Shown: one piece after another, positions 57,912 through 64,000 of the stretch | Numbering within the stretch: position 1 is the first letter of the stretch | How the letters are laid out: each line of letters opens with the position of its first letter | Origin: Cercis canadensis | Taxonomy: Eukaryota; Streptophyta; Magnoliopsida; Fabales; Fabaceae | NCBI GenBank assembly: GCA_003255065.1 | Contig: QAOA01000324.1 | Coordinates: 82,594 to 146,593 of the forward strand | DNA length: 64,000 nt | Reading direction: 5' to 3' | The notes under the pieces: model-generated | Told to the model about the DNA's origin: nothing | The model's input: the letters and a program-made list of their open reading frames with translations, nothing else | Database searches by the model: none | Program-made: the position numbers and the translations under genes

Positions 57912-59548
57912 CTCCCCCTTAGTGCAAACTTACTGTCAACAACACCAAGAGCTTTTCGAAACACTTCAAATTTAGCTTTGCTAAGTGCTTTGGTGAAGAT
58001 ATCAGCCACTTGGTCTTTAGTTCGTATATGCAGCAACTCGATCTCCTGAGTCAGCACCTTTTCTCGAATAAAATGATACTGAATTTCAATGTGTTTTGTG
58101 CGTGCATGAAACACTGGATTTCCAGCAAGTTTTATTGCACTTTCATTGTCACAATGAATGGGAACTAATTGATTGAGGACTGAGATAATTTTTTGAATGA
58201 GCCTCTTAACCCAAATACACTCTTGAGTGGCCATAGTAGCTGCTACATACTCAGCTTCACAACTTGAAAGAGCAACAATCTTCTGCTTTTTACTACACCA
58301 TGATACTACAGCTGAACCTGTATTGAAATAATACCCAGTTGTGGAGCATCTGTCATTGACATCACCAGCCCAATCTGCATCAACAAAACCACTCAAAACA
58401 AATGGTGCATTTTGTTTGTACATTAGCCCAAAATTCAGAGTGCCTTTCACATAGCGAAGAATCTGCTTTGCTACAGTAAAATGAACCTCACATGGATTAT
58501 CCATAAATTGAGAAATGACTCCAACAAAATATGCAATATATGGTCTTGTGATAGTTAAATAAAATAAACTACCAACAAGTTGTCGAAAAAGTGTTGCTTC
58601 TTTCATTGGCTTCCCTTCATGCTTAGTTAGCTTCAAACATGGTTGCATAGGCATGCTCATTTCCTTTGACTCCCCCATACGAAAATGATCTAGTAATCTT
58701 GCTGCATAACCTTTTTGAGATACAAAATAACCATTTGATCTTTCAACTTCTAAGCCAAGGAAACAACTAGCTTCTCCCAAACTCTTCATTTCAAAACGAA
58801 CAACCAAAGCTTCTTGAAGACGAATTATTTCTGCATCATTGTCTCCAGTAATTATCATATCATCCACGTAGAGAAGAAGTATTGTGTACATTTTGGGTGT
58901 TTTCTTAACAAATAAACTTGGATTTGTATTTGAAGACATAAAACCACAAAATTCAAGATATTGAGCAATCTTACCAAACCAAGCTCGTGGAGCTTGTTTA
59001 AGGCCATACAAAGCCTTCTTGAGTCTACAAACATGATCAAGAAACTCCTTTGAAGTAAAACCATGTGGCTGTTCCATAAAGATATCTCGATCCAAGTCCC
59101 CATATAGAAATGTATTCTTCACATCTAGTTGCCATAGTTTCCAGCCTTTATTTGCAGCCAAGGAAATAATTGTACGAACTGTTACCATTTTAGCAACAGG
59201 GCTGAAAGTTTCCTCGTAATCTAAGCCATATTGCTGAGAAAAACCACGAGCAACAAGACGAGCTTTGTACCTGTCAATAGTCCCATCAGCCTTCTTCTTT
59301 AGCTTGTAAACCCATTTGCATGTAACTAGATCAGCATCTTTTGGTTTTGGAACAAGCTCCCACGTGCAATTCTTGTTCAAGGCTGAAATTTCTTCTTTCA
59401 TTGCTTCTTCCCACTCAGAAATCCCCTTAGCTTTATGGTAAGATTTGGGCTCACTGTGAGATGAATCTCCAATAAAAAAACAAGATACAAAATGGTAAGA
59501 CTTGGGCTCGCTGTGAGATGAATCTCCAATAAAAAAAACAAGATACAA
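57899..59548 (-). CDS. copia reverse transcriptase and RNase H frame
   Basis: Open frame of 549 codons. After a repeated leader it reads the conserved start of copia RT (EWEEAMKEEISALNKN, then CKWVYKLKKKADG, ARLVARGFSQ), the catalytic LLLYVDDMIITG near 58860 and the RNase H motifs CSTTGYY and SSCEAEYVAA, and ends LRGSVIN at the polypurine tract/LTR junction. It has no internal stop, but the first 30 or so codons are out of step with integrase because of a 57-bp tandem duplication. The natural product is a polyprotein segment, not a separate gene. Confidence 0.85.
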   Translation of the reverse strand: MYLVFFIGDSSHSEPKSYHFVSCFFIGDSSHSEPKSYHKAKGISEWEEAMKEEISALNKNCTWELVPKPKDADLVTCKWVYKLKKKADGTIDRYKARLVARGFSQQYGLDYEETFSPVAKMVTVRTIISLAANKGWKLWQLDVKNTFLYGDLDRDIFMEQPHGFTSKEFLDHVCRLKKALYGLKQAPRAWFGKIAQYLEFCGFMSSNTNPSLFVKKTPKMYTILLLYVDDMIITGDNDAEIIRLQEALVVRFEMKSLGEASCFLGLEVERSNGYFVSQKGYAARLLDHFRMGESKEMSMPMQPCLKLTKHEGKPMKEATLFRQLVGSLFYLTITRPYIAYFVGVISQFMDNPCEVHFTVAKQILRYVKGTLNFGLMYKQNAPFVLSGFVDADWAGDVNDRCSTTGYYFNTGSAVVSWCSKKQKIVALSSCEAEYVAATMATQECIWVKRLIQKIISVLNQLVPIHCDNESAIKLAGNPVFHARTKHIEIQYHFIREKVLTQEIELLHIRTKDQVADIFTKALSKAKFEVFRKALGVVDSKFALRGSVIN

Positions 59549-59549
59549 C
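59435..59549. repeat. 57-bp tandem duplication at the integrase-RT junction
   Basis: Units 59435-59491 and 59492-59549 (ATGGTAAGA.TTGGGCTC ... ACAAGATACAA) differ by two substitutions and one A in a poly-A run. The unit repeats FFIGDSSHSEPKSYH in the RT frame. Confidence 0.82.
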
Positions 59550-61117
59550 AGAAGAATAATTTAGTTCAACTTCATAATCAGCCAAATAATCAGGTTGTTT
59601 CCTTTGCCTTGATGATTTTCGAATCACAGCATTAGAAATCTCATCTTGCTGAATGTTTTCCCCAAATGAAGAAATATTGCTACTGGATGCAGCATCTCCA
59701 GAAAAAGGTGCAAGATCAATTAAGTTCTTCTCTTTTGCATCAGTTTGCCAGAATGACACTTCATCAAACACCACATCCCGGGAAACTATAACCTTCTTTG
59801 TTTCTGGATCCATACATTTCCATCCTTTTCTGTGAGGATCATAACCAACAAAAATACAACGCCTAGCTTTTGGGTCTAGTTTAGTTCGATTAGTTTTTGA
59901 AACATGAACATAACAAACAGACCCAAAAACTCGAAAATAACTTACATTGGGTTTTTGTTGATACAACACTTCAAAAGGAGAGGACTTCCCTGGCCACAAA
60001 GGCAAACGATTGATAACATGACAAGCTGATTGAATACCTGCTGCCCACAACTCCCTTGGAAGACTCTTTACATGCAGCCATGACAAGCACATAGATGTAA
60101 GATGTGCCAACTTGCGCTCAGCAACTCCATTTTGTTGTGGAGTTTCTGGACAAGTCATTTGACGCTGAATCCCATGTTCTTTGCAGTAATTTTGGAACTG
60201 ATCGGACATGTATTCTCCTCCATTGTCGGTGCGAAGACACTTTATTGGTGCTCGAAATTCTTTCTCCACCTCCTGCTTGAACTGCATAAATTTTGAGAAA
60301 GCCTCGCTTTTGTGTTTCAAAAAATAGACCCAACTGAACCGGGAAAAATCATCCACCATAACCATTACATATTGAAAGCCTGTGTAGCTAAAAGTTTTTG
60401 TAGGCCCCCTAAGATCTGAATGAATCAACTCTAATACAGCAGAAGCTCTATTCTTTGAATTTGGGAAGGGAAGACGATGAGATTTTCCATATTGACAACC
60501 AGGACAAACTACATTATGATGATTTTCCTTAAAAACAGGAACACCATCAAGAAGTTTCTTTCTAGAAATTATTTGCAACAATTGATGACCAACATGGCCT
60601 AAACGAGCATGCCAAAGTGCTGCACTTGCATTTTGGGCAGTCTTTTCAACATATGCATCATTTGCAGACAATACATATAATGATTCTTTTCTTTTTCCAG
60701 TAAATAAAATATCAGCTACAACATGCTTCACATTAGAAAGAACATGAACATCATTTGGACCAAAGAGAACATACCTCCCAGAATCAGTAATTTGAGAAAC
60801 TGAAGATTTTTCTTCAAGCCTGGAACATGATAAACATCCTTGAGAGAAATACCTTTGGCATTCAAGCCACCTTCTGTGAAATTTCCTTCTTTCATCACAG
60901 GATGTAATGAATTATCAGCTGTCACAATGACCCTTTTCCCACAATGTGGATGAACATCAGAAAATAGAGTAGCATTTCCTGTTGCATGATGAGAACAACC
61001 AGAATCCACGATCCATTCCTTATTATAGTCTATGACAGCATTGACATCTGTAGGTGCGTCAGTCTGGTGCACAACAGAAGTCACACTAGCTGGCTGATCA
61101 AAAACTTCAATGGACAA
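59451..61117 (-). pseudogene. copia protease and integrase, frameshifted
   Basis: Protease WIVDSGCSHHATG near 61005 continues to about 60800, where the frame shifts. The following frame, from 60731, holds the zinc-binding HARLGHVGHQL, CQYGKSHRLPF and the integrase core HSDLRG, RTDNGGEY, TPQQNGVAERK. It ends in the duplicated leader before RT. Stops lie at 61136 (gag end) and at the integrase/RT boundary. Confidence 0.82.
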
Positions 61118-61135
61118 GCATTTCTCCCAATTTGG

Positions 61136-62029
61136 TTACTCAGACTCATTTGTTTCATGTGCAACATTCGCCCCTTCTTCTTTCAATTTAACACGACAGT
61201 TTGGCTTGATATGTCCTGGTTTTCCGCACCGACTACACACTACTTTCATCCGGCAATCTCGCTTAATGTGTCCCTGTTTTCCACATCTATAGCAGCCCTT
61301 TGATTTGCCCTTGGACTGCCACTCAGTTCTGGACTGATCACCTGATGACTGCTTGGAGAAAAAATTCTTTTTCCATTGGTCCTTGGCGTATGGAACATCC
61401 TCTATTTGTGAAGTAGGCTTACTGCTGTTGGTAGCTTGTTTCTCTAGTGCTTCCTGATTTGAAAGTAAATTTTCCAAATCAATGATTGAAGGCTGATTTG
61501 TCCAACCTTGTACGGAAGAGATGAAAGGCATAAACTCTTTCCGCAACCCACAAACAAGATAACGATGCAAACGTGCACTACTCACAGGCTCCTCCTTATC
61601 CAGCTCTGAAATTTCAGAACACAGATTTTTAACTTTCAAAAAATATTCTTCAATTGAAAGAGTACCTTGTGTGACCCCAGCAAGTTTATTTTCTAGATAC
61701 TGTAACCGCATTGTATTTTTCTTCGTGAACAGCCTTTCAAGCGTCTCCCACACTTGCTTTGGTGACTTTATATCACGAACATGCTCAATGTACTCTCTGC
61801 TGATAGATGTCCGCAAGGCAAATAAAGTCTTGCCACACTTGATGTGCCATTTCCGACACAGCTCAGCATTTTGGGGGTCAACCTGTGGAATTTCTGTTTC
61901 ATTACCAGAAATAAGACTCCACAAATCCTGCCCTTGTAGATAAGCTTCCATGCACAGCTTCCAGTAATTATAATTATTACCAACAAGCTTTTCTACAGAA
62001 GCATGAGAGAAAGCACCTCCACCATTCAT
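61136..62029 (-). CDS. copia gag with two zinc knuckles
   Basis: The frame of 297 codons from ATG 62029 reads MNGGGAFSHASVEKL, then the gag signature NNYNYWKLCMEAYL. The centre carries the domain with SIEEYFLKVKNLCSE, and the C-terminus has two CCHC knuckles, CYRCGKQGHIKRDC and CSRCGKPGHIKPNC, which bind element RNA. It begins 37 bases after the primer site. A stop at 61136 separates it from protease, where related elements usually have one continuous frame. Confidence 0.86.
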   Translation of the reverse strand: MNGGGAFSHASVEKLVGNNYNYWKLCMEAYLQGQDLWSLISGNETEIPQVDPQNAELCRKWHIKCGKTLFALRTSISREYIEHVRDIKSPKQVWETLERLFTKKNTMRLQYLENKLAGVTQGTLSIEEYFLKVKNLCSEISELDKEEPVSSARLHRYLVCGLRKEFMPFISSVQGWTNQPSIIDLENLLSNQEALEKQATNSSKPTSQIEDVPYAKDQWKKNFFSKQSSGDQSRTEWQSKGKSKGCYRCGKQGHIKRDCRMKVVCSRCGKPGHIKPNCRVKLKEEGANVAHETNESE

Positions 62030-62066
62030 CTTTGTTGAGTAATAAAATCAAACACTTGGTATGCAA

Positions 62067-62082
62067 CCAAGCTCTGATACCA
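62067..62082 (-). other. primer binding site of the minus-strand copia element
   Basis: TGGTATCAGAGCTTGG on the minus strand directly follows the LTR end GTTTACA. Confidence 0.82.
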
Positions 62083-62408
62083 TGTAAACAAAAGATAAGT
62101 GCAGAATTGTTCCAACACAAAGGAACGAAAAGAAGTTTATTACTCAATGAAAATTAACAAAGATACAGAAGAAAGGAAAGCTGAAGTGCTGCTGTGTGTC
62201 TTTAACTGACAGTACACACTTCAATTTATAATGAAAACTTTTCTAAAATATTCAATAAGAAAAGATCATAACTGACTCCTACATAATGAAGACTAATGGA
62301 CTTTATTCAAAATAAAGTAACAGTAGTAACAGCAGCTGTAAGTAAATAGCAGTAATAGCTGTAAGTGAAACAGTAGTAACAGTAAGTTATTTGCACTAAT
62401 TTATGACA
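62083..62408 (-). repeat. 5' LTR of the minus-strand copia element
   Basis: 326 bp, collinear with 57596-57911 but with small indels and substitutions. Confidence 0.85.
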
Positions 62409-63110
62409 CTACAGACCATCATGATTCTTCTGTCATCGAGGGTGGTTCTCGATTCAATGTTCTGGTTACAAACCAGGGCGAAGACTTACACCAACTCGAG
62501 AAACTTCCGGAGAGGTCCTTGCATGCCTCGAATACAATTGTGATGGGGAATACGCTAGTGGAACTTGGTGGGCCAAGCGACGATGGGCCTAAGTCTTCTC
62601 TGCCCATGCAATCTGCGTCGAAGAAAGCCTTTGGTGGGTCTAAGCCAGGTCACGTGGCCATGGGTTACACTAAAAAAAAGGTTGGGGCTCACGTGAGCCA
62701 TGCAAAAAGAAACAACCTTGGTGCTTCGAAGATAAAAGGTGGAGGAGTAACCGAGTAAGTAAAGCCAGTAATCACGAGAAGGACAATGTGAGTGTGTCTA
62801 TAAGTAAGTTGGTTGAGAAGGAGGGGAAAAGCTCATCGCGGGCTAGTTATTTCGATCCTTCCTTCCAAACTGTGTTGAAAGCCTTAGCCCCGCATTCGAA
62901 AGAGGAAGCCATTAATGACCTCTCTTGCCATATTCAAGCTTTTACTCCTGTTAACCAATCCCCTAGCGGTGGGTTGGATGAAGGCGAGAGTGAGTCAGTG
63001 AGGTGGTGCACTCGAAAACTCATGATTCAGGAAGGTATCCGGGGAGTGGTTCGAGCTTGGTGTATAGTTTGGAGATGTTAGATAGCCATACTGATCCATC
63101 GAAGCTGGTG
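62409..63110 (+). pseudogene. LINE ORF1 C-terminal region, broken
   Basis: Two partial frames (62519-62758 and 62788-63081) carry the low-complexity Ser/Lys/Gly-rich tail found between the knuckle domain and the end of ORF1 in plant LINEs. No catalytic motif is expected here. A stop at 62756 and a frame change break it. The assignment rests mainly on position upstream of the endonuclease. Confidence 0.5.
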
Positions 63111-63216
63111 CAAAGTGCTGTAGAGAATGCTCTGTAGGATATTGAGACAGATGGCCTTTGATGGCTTGCCTTTCCAGGTTTCTAGTTCGGTCCTTCTCTT
63201 TGTTAGGTTTGTTATG

Positions 63217-63993
63217 GATGTACACCAGAATATTTTGATTCGGAATTGTTGTGGGGCTGGATCTAGGGGGTTCTGAAGTTTGGTACATGATCTCATTTCT
63301 CAGTTTCGGCTTTCCTTTGTTGCTTTACTAGAAACCCATGTGAGTGGCGATCAAGCGAATAGCTTTGTTAGGCAGTCAGGTTTTGATTCTTCTTATCGGA
63401 TGGAAGCCCAAGGGTTTTCCGGTGGGATTTGGTGCATGTGGGACTCTTCTCTGTGGTCTGTTTCGGTGATCAAGTCCCATGGGCAGTTCATTCACTTTCT
63501 TGTGAATTTTCAGTCTAGCATTCCCTGGTACTTCACTGCTGTTTATGGCAGTCCCATTCTCAGCTGTCGTGCGTCCTTATGGCAGCAGTTAAGAGACCTG
63601 CATGCAACGGTTTCGGGTCCCTAGTGTGTGGCAGGGGATTTTAACTCTCTTCTGCTCCCTTCTGAGAAACAGGAGGGTGTTCCTCTCCCTGTTAGTAGTT
63701 GTCGCGCCTTTAATGAGTGCCTTGCTGATTGCAATTTGGTAGATGGCGGTTTCCAGGGCCCTCAGTTCACTTGGCAGAGGCGTGGGGTTAGAGAACGGCT
63801 AGATAGAATGGTGCACAATCTGAGCTGGCGGATGGCTTTCGAAGAAGCTTCTGTAATTCATCTTCCTCACTATAAGTCGGACCATAATCCACTTTGGCTT
63901 AGATTTGACAGCGGTACGTATGTGCCTAGAGGTAAGAAGCCTTTTAAATTTTTGGCTGCTTGGCTCTTTGGTTCATCATGTTTGGAACAATAA
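63217..63993 (+). pseudogene. LINE endonuclease (ORF2 N-terminus) with in-frame stops
   Basis: Apurinic-type endonuclease that would nick DNA to prime target-primed reverse transcription. Seen in order: NILIRNCCGAGSRGF, a stop near 63271, LLETHVSGD near 63330, AVYGSP near 63540, a stop at 63622 where a Trp is usual, AGDFNSLL near 63632, RLDRM and the catalytic SDHNPLWL near 63880. Two stops and a terminal one at 63991 make it inactive. Reverse transcriptase would lie beyond the window. Confidence 0.78.
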
Positions 63994-64000
63994 TGTTGAT

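Larger units (their letters stand above)
57596..62408 (-). mobile_element. Ty1/copia element inserted in exon 3 of SEO gene D
   Basis: Minus-strand element. The 5' LTR is 62083-62408 and the 3' LTR 57596-57911 (TGTCATAAATTAG...GTTTACA). The primer site TGGTATCAGAGCTTGG lies at 62067-62082 and the polypurine tract AAGGGGGAG beside 57912. The LTRs differ in several substitutions and indels, so it is not very young. The 5-bp flanks do not match (AAGAG and CTACA): the left flank is SEO exon 3, the right flank a LINE. Confidence 0.9.
62409..64000 (+). mobile_element. LINE retrotransposon fragment, continues past window
   Basis: It begins abruptly at the copia LTR and reads the C-terminal half of a LINE ORF1 followed by the endonuclease of ORF2 up to the window edge. 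Base composition is visibly higher in GC than the surrounding SEO introns. Confidence 0.75.

Overview
The window is nuclear DNA of a flowering plant, most likely a eudicot. It is AT-rich, its genes are intron-split with GT-AG junctions, and LTR retrotransposons, LINEs and MITE-like elements cover roughly half of it. I cannot name the species.

The host genes are a tandem, same-strand (minus) cluster of sieve-element-occlusion (SEO, P-protein) paralogues, called A to F here. From the right: D (55212-57595, exons 3 part, 4, 5 and 7), E (51338-51757, exon 1 only), C (37745-44407, all eight exons, about 633 codons), F (25290-25870, an intron relic), B (14040-19740, six exons, about 515 codons) and A (8402-10276, exons 1 and 2 only). 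Exon lengths and phases repeat exactly between copies: 452, 95 and 164 nt for exons 3, 4 and 5. Gene spacers are duplicated as well, so the cluster grew by tandem duplication. No copy is clearly intact. C has a GT-to-AT change at the intron 3 donor, B stops early in exon 6, and D lacks exon 6 and is cut in exon 3 by a retrotransposon.

Mobile DNA from left to right: two nearly identical copia elements (1-4192 and 4220-8207); a 766-bp TRIM in intron 1 of gene A; a Harbinger-type MITE in intron 5 of gene B; a Sirevirus-type solo LTR with ATGGG target duplication inside an RNase-H-like pseudogene (20.5-22.3 kb); a non-autonomous CACTA element (22397-24565); a complete but decayed Sirevirus-lineage element with an envelope-like third ORF (26209-36151); copia and probable gypsy fragments (46.4-48.9 kb); a minus-strand LINE (48.9-51.0 kb); a copia solo LTR (54369-54646); a minus-strand copia element (57596-62408); and a plus-strand LINE fragment (62409-64000).

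Eleven single N characters occur. Several are flanked by near-identical direct repeats of about 100-310 bp, which looks like contig joins with unmerged overlaps. Some gene breaks may therefore be assembly effects.

The most interesting point is the start of the SEO genes. The ATG and first 50 codons of A, C and E lie in a 151-bp segment bounded by inverted repeats, like a domesticated MITE. It is followed by a second conserved Met (MAE.ET) where a conventional SEO protein could begin. Full-length copy C also ends in two short exons that do not resemble the usual SEO C-terminus.
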